From Homarus americanus (lineage: Eukaryota > Arthropoda > Malacostraca > Decapoda > Nephropidae): a stretch of 64,000 bases of DNA. Shown piece after piece: positions 12,497 through 21,856 of this stretch (position 1 is the stretch's first letter; each line of letters opens with the position of its first letter). The DNA lies in contig NW_024724368.1 in NCBI RefSeq assembly GCF_018991925.1, positions 1,541,319 to 1,605,318 on the forward strand, given 5' to 3'. Both the position numbers and the translations under genes were made by a program. Below the pieces are notes generated by a model. The model saw nothing but the letters and a program-made list of their open reading frames with translations, searched no databases and had not been told where the DNA came from.

Positions 12497-12564
12497 GGGT
12501 GTATATTTATGACCTGTATACAACGATTACGACCATTTGGTAAAACTTCTTTCGTAATAAATCA
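11949..12564. mobile_element. Nested palindrome / fold-back element with AT tracts
   Basis: The outer arms 11949-11999 and 12514-12564 are inverted copies with one internal mismatch. The inner arms 12121-12199 and 12209-12287 are inverted and identical over 79 bp; the 9-bp spacer between them also nearly pairs. An AT dinucleotide tract lies between outer and inner arm on each side (12024-12094 and 12421-12494). The right side carries about 107 extra bp, including a tRNA-like segment (about 12325-12405). The inner arm contains CTGAAGA, a short hairpin and CGAAAG, which recalls a hammerhead-ribozyme core. A fold-back element or an inverted pair of Penelope-like ends are the main possibilities. 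Confidence 0.85.
12295..12420 (+). mobile_element. tRNA-derived SINE head inside the palindrome
   Basis: GGTGGTAACGTTCCCC resembles a pol III A box region. GTGGGTTCGAGTCCTGG contains a good B box (GGTTCGAGTCC) about 35 bp later. The spacing fits a tRNA-derived promoter. No intact acceptor stem is seen, so it is not a tRNA gene. It ends in the (TA)n tract. Confidence 0.6.
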
Positions 12565-14179
12565 TTACGTATGTACTCGTAGGTGGGAGGCTTTTGATTT
12601 GCACTTCCACCAATTGCACTGTGCTTCCGTCCCACCTAATTTTCCGTGTAAGATTAAAGAAAATATATCCAGTGGATATTTAATAAAGGAATTGCTTTGT
12701 TTTTTATTTGCATGTATTCTAAAAATATTGGAGACGAACAGTGAAAAAAAAAGATTTGTATAGACAGATGACTGACAGAAAGATGGGTATTTTATTAGAG
12801 GACAGTTAAGGTAATTTATTGGGGATTTTACGGATGAGTGGGTCAGACATGCTCGGACCTTGTGAGCTTTCCTGTCCGTGGGTTTCTCAGCTTCTTATTT
12901 GCTCTGGTGGTGAAAGAAACGGCATAAGAGACAAAAGTTTCCAAGCTTTTTCAACGCGGTTTCCTGCTCAGCGGATGTGGCCACACGAGGGACGTAAACA
13001 GGCCGTAGGGAGCGTGCGTGTTAGGTCCTTACTAATGGATAATACAGGGATCATTTTCGCGTGTGTTGGTGTGAAAATGATAGAACGGGTTGAGCAGTGG
13101 CTAGAGCGTGATTGGTGGAAGTTGCCAGCAAGTTACTCTCGCGACGGGTCAGATGACTTGCTAGTTCTTCTTAATTTTCTAGATAGTTATTTGATACTAT
13201 GCAAGAGTGTTACCACCCGCCATCATTTTTATTATCGGAAGGTTTCGCCAATGCTCGACTTCGGGAGAATTACATGGTAAATAAGGTAGGAATAAAGAGG
13301 CGTTGGCACCTGTATGGCGGGATCTCAAGGTGTCCAGGTTCCCCGGGCAGCGGCGGTACATACATTTGACTGGCAGGTGCGGTGGAGTGCGGGTGTGTGT
13401 GCGGCGCTCCGCTCATCTCTGGCGTGTATTGTACACCCCCATTAATCACAATTGTACCACCGTGTGTTTGTTTCTCAGAAAGAAAGGGATAACAAAGACG
13501 AATTCTGGGTGAAAAGAGTGAAATATGTTGGAGGAGAACATTTAGTGATGATGGCCGTAAGGTGAAAGAAAAGCCAGAGATGCGTGGAGAGCTGCACGAC
13601 CAGTTTAAGCCGTTATTATTGTACTGTATCATATTTTTGTCGTTATCTTGTGCATAATTCGAGAGATATAAACTGCAGTGACTTACTCTGTTGTTAGAAA
13701 ATGGTGAAACAAATTTAATTGAAACACAGGGGAAACAAACGTGTTGGATGATGCCGTTACGAGAGGTGAGGGCGGACAGTGTGTGATGAGGTGTAAGGCC
13801 ACGTGTTTACGGGCTCACACAGTGTACCTCTATGTCCACCTGGCCCAGACTCCCTCACACACTTGATTTATAATTTCATCTCCGAAGTGATCATCCTCTC
13901 TTGTATTCTCAGTTCAGTGTGTGTGTGTGTTTGACGTGAGAGTGCAGTTACCGAGTGTATTGAACTGGTATTGTAAGTTGATAGTACATGTAATAAGTGA
14001 ATCATATAAGTCACTTACAATGCCGGGTGAAGTCTATCCGGCCAATGCATTCTAAGTAGTGGAAATAGTGTAACTTAGAAGATTAGTGTAAGAATATCAA
14101 TAGAAGTTCCCATACAAGTAGATTTTATAAGTATTCTCGATGGTATAACTGAAGAATGTTTATACGAAATTAAAATTAG
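12565..14179. other. Unique DNA, no gene supported
   Basis: This contains the longest frame of the window that is not a simple repeat (+ strand, 12819-13280, 153 codons). It has no recognisable motif, no codon periodicity that I can judge and no splice context, so I leave it uncalled. The rest holds short GT tracts only. Confidence 0.4.
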
Positions 14180-14241
14180 GCTCACTTGAGTATTAGGCAA
14201 CCCAGCTTATTTCACCTGGAGATTAATTACCCTAACGTTAC
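14180..14241 (+). mobile_element. Second solo arm of fold-back MITE-like family
   Basis: It contains CTCACTTGAG, then AGGCAACCCAGCTTATTTCA, CCTGGAGATTAATTACCC and TAACG, matching the left arm of the complete copies. The inner side again leads into GGTTAGG-like words. No right arm follows. Confidence 0.6.
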
Positions 14242-14286
14242 CTGTGGAGGGGGTTGGGTTAGGTCAGGGTAAGTGAGATTAGGTTA

Positions 14287-14370
14287 ATTCATCGTACTCT
14301 ACGGTTTGCCATAGTACTCAAGAGATTAAATCGTCGTACTCTTGGGGTTATTATTATACTCGATGGGTTA
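14287..14370 (+). repeat. Degenerate relatives of the 45-bp minisatellite
   Basis: TTCATCGTACTC, ATAGTACTCAAGAG, TCGTCGTACTC and TATACTCGATGGGTTAA are decayed copies of the monomer seen at 9902-10342, about 4 kb away. Confidence 0.6.
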
Positions 14371-14599
14371 AATAGCTTTCAATATGTCCAAATGAGTGTA
14401 GGTAATGTTTGGTGTGTGGGCAGAATTTAGCTTGCCGTCTTGGTGGAGGGTGGGTGAGGGGAGGGGCGCCACGGGGCCAAACTTGGCTGGCCTCCTCAAC
14501 CCCATTGTGTATATTAGGCTTTTTCAAATGGTGGGGTTTTTTTGCAGGCCGTGTACCCCTTAAGTGTGGTCGAGTATAAGGGGTGAGGGAAGTCGACGG

Positions 14600-15500
14600 T
14601 CTCTTACGCCTAGTACAGACCCTCGTATTTTTGTTCCCTAGTTGTATTCTTTACCCCCAACCATTTTATTGTTATTTTTCATTATTTATATTATTTTTGT
14701 TATTATTATTACCGTTATTTATGGATTATGTTAAGTCATTCATTATTGATATTGTTACTTTTATTTACGTGTTTTGTTATTATTAATGTTATCTTTATTG
14801 TTCTGATGTTACTACTGTTATTTAAGTATTGTGTTATTGCTTTTATTGATGTTACTATTATTTGCTTATTTTTCCTAAGCGGGGGAGGGGGAGTGACATT
14901 TTGATTTCGTTATCCCAGTTGATTTGACTTGGGCGATGCCGTGTTGTGGATCTCGTTTTTGTTGTTGGATCTTTATATCTGAAGGTTTATCGAGGTGTTG
15001 TGTCATAAACCTGGCTGCCACTTAATATTGCTCTGTGTGTGTTACTTCTCATTTTTGTGTTTTGTTTGTTTGTTTGAGCACACAGACACGATATTGTTTG
15101 TTTTTACATACATTAATAATTATTTTTATTTTTATTATTTTTGCTGATTATGGGCGTTTTTTCTTCTTTTTGTTGGGTTTAACTAGCGTGCGTGTGTGTG
15201 TTTGGCTTAGCAAGTGGTTTTATTTTAAACCAGTTTGTCGCGGTTTGTCAGTCTGTCTCGTCTCAGTTTTTCTGTTTGTCTCGTCTGAATTTCTTTGTTT
15301 TTATTCAATATTACAGTTTGTCATTTTGGCCCCAGATTTTTTTTTCTGTTTATTATTTTTTGCCTCAGCTTGTTATTCCTTTTGTTTTTGTCTCTCTTAT
15401 CTTTATTTTTTATCAATCATATTTTTTGCCTCACCATCTTTATCTCATGTCCTTCTTATGGTGTTGTCATCCTAACCATTGTTTCGTAATTTTCTCAGAC
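14600..15500 (+). other. T-rich low-complexity region
   Basis: T/A-rich sequence with runs of TTATT, TTTTTATT and TTTGTTTG. Phe/Leu/Ser-rich frames follow from composition. No gene is supported. A (GA)n tract lies at 15586-15602. Confidence 0.6.
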
Positions 15501-15689
15501 TCGATCAAAGTCCATTCACACGATACAGACGAAACACTACGAATCATAGGTGAACACAATCAACTTACCTGTAACTCACCTGCAGAGAGAGAGAGAGAGA
15601 GATAACCTAGCTAACACATTGTCAGCCAACAACACCAGGCTTTATTAGAGGCCCAGAACTTACTTGGACCAGCACTCAAGTCAGCCACG

Positions 15690-15990
15690 GTAAGTTAAAT
15701 ACACTCAAGTTAGGGCCAGTTAATTTAGGGATACGGTGTTCAGGGCTCGAGCAGTTATGATTGTTTAAGTTTGGTTCAAGTTAGGTTCAGCTGGTTAGGT
15801 GCACACAGTAGCTACCTAAGTTCGGTCTGGCTTATTTAAGTTTGGTTCAAGTTGGGTCTGACGCGTTAAACAAATATTACTCAAGTTAGGTTTGGTTTAG
15901 GTTCTACTTAATGTAGTTTGGTTCTGGTTTTGTTCGACAGGTAAAATTCGGTTCAAGTCAGGGTTCAGTTAGTAATGTTTGGTTCGGATG
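15690..15990 (+). repeat. Degenerate GGTTCAAGTTAGG repeat
   Basis: Words such as GGTTCAAGTTAGGT, GGTTCAAGTTGGGT and CTCAAGTTAGG recur every 15-40 bp. It appears to be a decayed short-period array. Confidence 0.5.
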
Positions 15991-16062
15991 CATATAGGGT
16001 TCTCAAGTATCTCTTAACTATCTCAAACAGGGCGAGGTGGTTCAGGTATCGAATTGAATTTA

Positions 16063-17095
16063 ATTGAAACAGTTTATTTAGCCAGGAAAACACATACAGA
16101 TTGGATAATAATAACAATATTAACATGGCTGAGCCAGTTGAGAACCTGAGCTCTCTGTAGGCACCTGATATATACTATACATTTATCTCAAGGAAGTATT
16201 ATGTAACATTTAGTATCATCTGGAATAGTACAATAGCATGGTGGTAATAAAAACATCTCATAATGTTACCACGGTTATCACTTCAATATTTATTTATTTA
16301 TTTTTTATTATAAGTACTGTATATACATAAATTACAGTGGAATTTAAAAACATAAGTATAATGGGGGAGCAGTACAATATTGGCTGTACAGTATTAAGGT
16401 TGAGCAAGAGGACAGAGCTGTCAGGATTATGTCTAGTTGGCAAATATATTTATTGCAATGGTAATTTATTATCTATTTACATGATAATTTCCGATAAAAC
16501 GGTTTGATGGTACAAAAAAAGCAGGTACTGTAAATATAGTAGGTATTACAAGACATATTAATACTTAGACAATATATATTTTTTAAAAGATGATTTAAAG
16601 GAAGGGAGCGTAGTCTTTGCTCGGATGGGTGGGGGTAAGTTGTTCCACACCTTCACATCGTGATATTTTATGGAGGTCTGGGACTGAGAGGAGTGCATGG
16701 GGGGTGGTCTTAGTAGCTCTTGGTGCCTTAAGTTGTATCTCTGATTATTCCGGAACTGGAAATAATATTGTTAAGTAAGTGATTGATAGATTTGTAAACA
16801 AAGAGGGCACAGCAATAGGTGTTAATGTCTTCGAATTTTAACATTTTCAATTTAGCAAATTTTTCGTTTGCGGGATCTGTTTTTTAGTAGGTCATTGCCC
16901 GTACAACTCTCTTTTGTGCAGTAACCAGGGATTGTGTTTTTGAAGAGCCAGAGGCCCCCCCATGGTGTGTGACAGTGTATCAGGTGTTTGTAAACAAGAT
17001 CATGATAGATTTCTTTTATTGCTGTGAGAGTGAGTGACTGTCGAGTGTGATACATGATACCGCATTGCTTATTGACTTTATCGGGTATCATTTGT
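16063..17095 (-). pseudogene. CR1/L2-like LINE, 5'-truncated, 3' end of ORF2 plus 3' UTR
   Basis: Read on the minus strand from 17091. The frame gives IPDKVNKQCGIMYHTRQSL and AIKEIYHDLVYKHLIHCHTP, the thumb/connection region of CR1/L2-type reverse transcriptases. After frameshifts it continues as QYYFQFRNNQRYNLRHQELL and then YHDVKVWNNLPPPIR, a C-terminal motif of these elements (about 16755-16600). The 3' UTR continues to a short end reading CTAAATAAACTGTTTCAATT. Palm and endonuclease are absent. Shorter relatives lie at 37360 and 42706 in the same orientation. Confidence 0.85.
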
Positions 17096-18028
17096 GTGGG
17101 TGGTGGGCAGTAAGGCCAAACAGTTAAGTGGGTGAACTAGTGAATGGGCGTGTGGATGAGAGTGAGTGCTTGGATGGGTTGAGTGTGTGTGGATGGATGA
17201 GTGAGTGGGTAGGAACTGTTGCTACTTCAAACCGGATGTATTTATCAATCCCACACAGCCTTCCTCGGTAGTGTCTGTCTTGATTCAGGCGCAACAGGGA
17301 AATCCGACACTTATTCCTACGCAAATTGCACTTGATAACATGGCACCCTGTTCCCTGTGTGGATGGAGGGGGATGAGGGATTTGGCACCCGCAACTCCCT
17401 TCCCCCACCCCCACCCCCACCCCATGGTTCGGTACTTAAGCTATGGTGTCAAAGTGTGCCAAACCCGCTGGTGAGGTGGGGGGGGGGGGTTGCCATCTTG
17501 TAGTGCTCGCTTGTGTTATCCATTTAACTTACAGGTATCATGTTCTCTTGGGTGTTTAACTTAAGGGTGCCAAATTCTCTGTAATGTTTATCATATTCCT
17601 AGGGTATATAGTCTGTATATAGTAACTATGAGGGTGGTACCAGAGAAGGGGGTACCATGTCTCCAACGGTATTGAACTTCGTGTATCATATTATATTGAA
17701 TATGTAAAGGGGAGTTCCCATATTCCCGTGGGTACTGATCTTGGTATTGTATTATGGTGTTGAATATTTTACTACCATAGTCCCTAAAGTAGCTACCTAC
17801 TGTACTTAACTCGTGGTGCAACATCTTGGGTCACACCTAAGCCACGTGGGGGACTCAGTTCTGTAACCTCTGGGCCACAACGCCACAGATTTGATGGTGG
17901 AGTTAGGACGAGTGATAATGTATTCCTGTCACGCATTAGGACTGTTTTTCTGTGTGTGTGATGGGATGACACTGGTGGCGTGGTAGTAGAGTACAGTTAG
18001 ATGGCAGAAGCTTGTGGTGGGGTATAGG
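17096..18028. other. Mostly unique DNA, no gene seen
   Basis: It holds a GAGTGAGTGGGT-rich stretch (17130-17210), a CCCCCA-type run (17401-17423) and a G run near 17478. No gene is supported. Confidence 0.45.
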
Positions 18029-18120
18029 TGGTGTAGGGTAGGGTATTGTAGATGGCGTACGGTAGGGTATTGTAGATGGCGTACGGTAGCAGTGTGGTAT
18101 AGGTATTATAGGTGGCGTGT
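18029..18120 (+). repeat. Short GGTAGGGTATTGTAGATGGC duplication
   Basis: A unit of about 28 bp with GGTAGGGTATTGTAGATGGC and a GTAC junction is present twice, with a degenerate third part, just before the 44-bp array. Confidence 0.65.
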
Positions 18121-18345
18121 GTAGTGGATCACCATTGTTTACGTGGTTGACGTGTTGTGGTGGCGTAGTGGACCACCATTGTTTGCGTGGTTGGCGTGTT
18201 GTGGTGGCGTAGTGGACCACCATTGTTTGCGTGGTTGGCGTGTTGTGGTGGCGTAGTGGACCACCATTGTTTGCGTGGTTGGCGTGTTGTGGTGGCGTAG
18301 TGGACCACCATTGTTTGCGTGGTTGGCGTGTTGTGGTGGCGTAGT
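18121..18345 (+). repeat. 44-bp minisatellite, about five units
   Basis: The unit opens GTAGTGGACCACCATTGTTT and closes GCGTGGTTGGCGTGTTGTGG. Starts recur every 44 bp (18121, 18165, 18209, 18253, 18297). The first unit carries a few substitutions and the others are almost identical. Frames on both strands are repeat artefacts. Confidence 0.95.
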
Positions 18346-19623
18346 GGGTTACCTTTTGTGGCGTGGTAGGCGTGTTGTAGTGGATTAAGTCACCGTTAAG
18401 TATGCATGTACTGTAGTGATGTTAATGCATTATAATAGTATCAGTCAGCAGAAGTTGTGGTAGTGTGGTAGTAAAACACGGTCATACCAAGTGTTAGTGG
18501 TAGTAGTGGCGTAGTCGGTGTGTGGTGGGAATAACAATGATGCGCTGCAGGTGTGACGTAGTAAGTGTGTAGTTGTGTGGTAGTGGCGCAGGACAAACAG
18601 AGTAGCCACCACCACGACCTCGATATTGGGGCAACCGAGGGTGCTACTCTGGGAGGGAATTCTCTCATCTCCCTTCCTTAATTTTCCCTGTAACTTGAGA
18701 TTTAAGAACGCGTCCTACTGACACTTTTCGGGGGCAGTGGCAACTAGAATGACCTTTTAATTGTACAGAGGCTTTACTGTAGCCGAATGTGTTCACTTGT
18801 TCTCTCAGCTATGGAGAAGAGTTGATGTACGAGTTTGAGAATCTTGGCTCCTTTGTGAGGTGATGAGGTCTTCATTGTGGCTAGGCTCGCCCGCACATCC
18901 TTGTTGCTTGGCGAGAATGGTTGCTTTATAAACTGTGTATATGAAATGACTCTTTAGGATAGCGATTGATGATTATAGTGTATGATGGTGGCTTTATCGT
19001 GCTCGTGGAGTTGTGCAGTGATCCATGTTGCAGTGTAGAGGTCAGAGGTGGGTTGTGCACTAGTATGAAGTACACATGATGCAATAGTGTCCACAATATG
19101 GCATCAGCATAGGAACAGTGCTTTAGGAAAAAATCATTCGGGTTACTGTGAGTTGGAGGGTGTAGTCACTGTAGTGTGAGGCCAGTGTATGAGGGTGGAG
19201 TGTGTAGTGTGAGGCCAGGGTGTGGTGGTAGTGGTCGCTGCTAACATGCGCTGTGAATTTAGGTCAAGTATCTACTTAGTGATAGTAATGTTCAGGTAAA
19301 GTGAAACTGAGAGCGTTACCTTATGTCTCACTGTTCTAATTTATGTAAGACACTGTAGCAACTGTACTGAAGACGACCCAGAATGATGATAATATTAATA
19401 ATAAACGATAATTACTGAGACACAAACAAAATGAGTGGGCGTAGTAACACATTTATATTATTTACTCTTCAGTGTTTATTGTCGACCTTTAACTTGCACT
19501 TGCTGTAGTCATCCCGGTGACGTCGCTGACTTAGTTTTTCCTCTTCTCTCGGGTACTGTACAAGGTGAATCAGTTATTCACTCAGGATTAAAATGTTAGT
19601 AACGAAGTTTGAGAGATGTTTGG
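18346..19623. other. Unique DNA, no gene seen
   Basis: G/T-rich on the + strand, with a small imperfect duplication of GTGTGAGGCCAG near 19168-19222. No gene is supported. Confidence 0.45.
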
Positions 19624-19722
19624 AGTGTGTGTGAGTGTGTGTGTGTGTGTGAGTGTGTGTGAGTGTGAGTGTGAGTGTGTGTGAGTGTGTGTGTGTGAGT
19701 GTGTGTGTGTGTGTGTGTGTGT
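19624..19722. repeat. (GT)n/(GA) mixed microsatellite
   Basis: GTGTGT runs with GAGTGT interruptions, ending in an uninterrupted GT run directly at the 3' end of a minus strand retroelement fragment. Confidence 0.93.
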
Positions 19723-19896
19723 AATAATAATAATTAACGGTTTATTGAAAATGTTCTGCAGCCCGAAGATTGAAAATATACATTAGACAAAAATGACTTA
19801 TTACAGAGACATGGGGTAGGTGGGTCGTTTAACAAAAGCTTTCTTTACTAAAAGGAGAAGGAACATGAAGTGAACATACAAATTATTAAAGTTTGC
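19723..19896 (-). mobile_element. Non-LTR retroelement 3' end inserted in (GT)n
   Basis: On the minus strand the fragment ends ...CCGTTAATTATTATTATT, matching fragments at 41496-41759 and 53787-54075 over most of its length (shared words include GCAGCCCGAAG, GGTAGGTGGGTCGTTTAACA and AAAAGCTTTC on +). It is followed at 19897-19909 by GTGTGTGTGTGAG, so GT repeat lies on both sides. It is 5'-truncated and noncoding. Confidence 0.85.
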
Positions 19897-19909
19897 AGTG
19901 TGTGTGTGA

Positions 19910-20635
19910 GAGAGTGAAGCCTTTGTCATCCGTGGCAGTAAACGCTACTGTATATAACAATCATTGTTAGTGCCGTAAGACCTGGCAGATTTATCCATAT
20001 AAAGCTAACGTGTTATCAAGTAGTCAAAGCAAAATGTGGGTGGTGGGGGGGGGGCTGGAAACGAGGATGGGGAGGAGTCAGGATCAAGCAAGTCACTGCG
20101 TGTCCTTGTCCAGCTCAAACGTCGTCCCTGTCTGCCCCCTGCTGTAACCTCTACCCTCAGCACACAAGGTCTTACCTGGCAACTTTTAGCCTCTCCATTT
20201 TCCTCTTTTTATTAAGTTACTAATCCTCTCATTTTTCCTTTCTTGTCATTGTTATAACTCCTCCCTCTTTTCTCTTTCTTGTTACCTTTCTCTTTAATGT
20301 TCTTCTCTTATTCTCTCTTCTATATTATAGTTCTTCCCTTTCCCTTGTTTTTATTATAGCTCCCATTTTCCTCTTCTATGTCATCCCATCCTTTTCCACT
20401 CTTCATTATTAGGCAAGAGTTCCTTCCATTTCTCTTCTTCCTCTTCTTTATTAGTGCTCCTCCCTCTTCTCTTTCGGCTCCCTTCTTTACGAGCTCTCCG
20501 TGTTGTTCGGCAACGTGACCCGAGTTGTGGCCTCCCCCGGGGTTAATAAGGGTCGCAGGAGAAGTTCTGGTCAGCAGTTTTATGTGGTAGGAGGAGCACG
20601 TGTGGGTCATGGTTTGGTGTGGTGGTGTGCCATGT
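19910..20635. other. Unique and pyrimidine-rich DNA, no gene seen
   Basis: A CT/TTCT-rich stretch (20190-20480) dominates and gives spurious basic frames on the minus strand. From about 20615 G/T-rich sequence resembles the minisatellite found after the SINE. Confidence 0.5.
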
Positions 20636-21012
20636 TGTGTTGGTGGGGGATCGGTGGTAGAAGCGGTACCGTTCTTGCCTCGCAAGCGAGATGTCACGGG
20701 TTCGATTCCCGGGCCGGTGGAAGTTGTTTGGACTTACTTCCTAGCCCCCATTAGTCCCTGTTCACCTAGCAGTAAAGTAGGTACCTGGTGTAAGTCGAAA
20801 GTTGCGAATTCGTATTCAGGGAGTTGTTGGAGCTTCCAATAACTTGATGACATAGACCACTGACTCTTCAGGCTTCTACGCCCTTAACTCATGAGACATA
20901 AAGGCAAGCGTGAACTTAGCATGCTTCCCTGTTGGGTGATGTAAACGCTTCTGCGCTTCACCTTATACAAGGATGTAGGGGGGTGCCCAATAAAAAAAAA
21001 ATGTGTTGGTGG
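20636..21012 (+). mobile_element. tRNA-derived SINE with 11-bp target-site duplication
   Basis: The body at 20647-21001 starts with a tRNA-like part. GGTGGTAGAAGCGG is the A box region. A CTTGC/GCGAG stem frames a loop with CGC in the anticodon position (alanine-like), and CGGGTTCGATTCCCGG carries a consensus B box. A non-tRNA body of about 280 bp follows, ending AATAAAAAAAAAA. TGTGTTGGTGG flanks it as a perfect direct repeat at 20636-20646 and 21002-21012, the mark of LINE-assisted insertion. The acceptor stem does not pair, so it is not a tRNA gene. The insertion split a 42-bp minisatellite. Confidence 0.9.
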
Positions 21013-21135
21013 TATGGGGGTATGGTGTGGTAGTTGGCCATGTTGTGGTGGTGGTATGGGGGTATGGTGTGGTAGTTGGCCATGTTGTGATGGTGGTATG
21101 GGGGTATGGTGTGGTAGTTGGCCATGTTGTGATGG
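21009..21135 (+). repeat. 42-bp minisatellite, about three units
   Basis: The unit contains GGTATGGGGGTATGGTGTGG and TAGTTGGCCATGTTGTG, with starts spaced 42 bp. A related partial unit lies left of the SINE (20615-20646), so the array predates that insertion. Confidence 0.92.
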
Positions 21136-21772
21136 TGTGGCCAGGGAGCCGACCCTTGTTACAGCCTCCTGACACGTAAACCAAACGTCTCCCGGGAAAC
21201 TTAAGCTAACCTATATAACAGCGGCCAGGGCCTTTAAACACCGTTCACTAGGCCATAGTTTATACAGTAGATGAAAATTAAAGAAGACTTTTTTAGGGTT
21301 TTGATGTGATGGGGGGGAGGGGGGCAGCCATTGTGGCCGGGGCCCGGAATTGCAAAGATATTCTGCTCTTCCATGTTTTCCCCTAATTGGTGTTAAGTCA
21401 TTAAGTCAAATGCGTTCTCACATCTCCAGTTACGAGGAGAATTGATCATTCAAACCTATGTGACGCAAGTGTGTGAGGGCGTTAGTGACCGGCTCAGTGT
21501 CAAGGTTGTGCCAACCATCAGCCAAACCTTAACCTGAGACCCTCATCCTCACCATCACGGCCTTCTTACCTCCTCTTGATGATGCCAAGATGATTGAGAA
21601 GGATGTATGGGGGAAGTGCTGGTGATGGTAGTTGAGCAATTTTCTTATTCATTACTGTTCAGGTAAATATTAAGGCGACAAATAATTTTCACAGCTTGGG
21701 TAATTATGTACCTGTATATTCGTCCATCTTCATCTGACCGCCCCCTGCCATCTAGCCCCCTACGCAAAGTTT

Positions 21773-21774
<2 letters not shown>
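21136..21774. other. Unique DNA, no gene seen
   Basis: No gene or repeat can be supported apart from a short G run near 21312. Confidence 0.45.

Positions 21775-21854
<80 letters not shown>
21775..21854. repeat. (AT)40 microsatellite
   Basis: 80 bp of uninterrupted AT dinucleotide. Confidence 0.97.

Positions 21855-21856
<2 letters not shown>

Noticed and set aside
12819..13280. 153-codon + strand frame
   Set aside because: No recognisable motif, no splice or promoter context, and composition like its surroundings. A chance frame of this length is expected in 64 kb.
17401..17423. G-quadruplex regulatory site at the CCCCCA run
   Set aside because: It could fold on the minus strand, but similar short runs are common here and nothing nearby suggests a promoter.
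20647..20720. Functional tRNA-Ala(CGC) gene
   Set aside because: The anticodon arm and B box are good but the acceptor stem does not pair, and the segment continues into a body with A-tail and target duplications, which marks a SINE.
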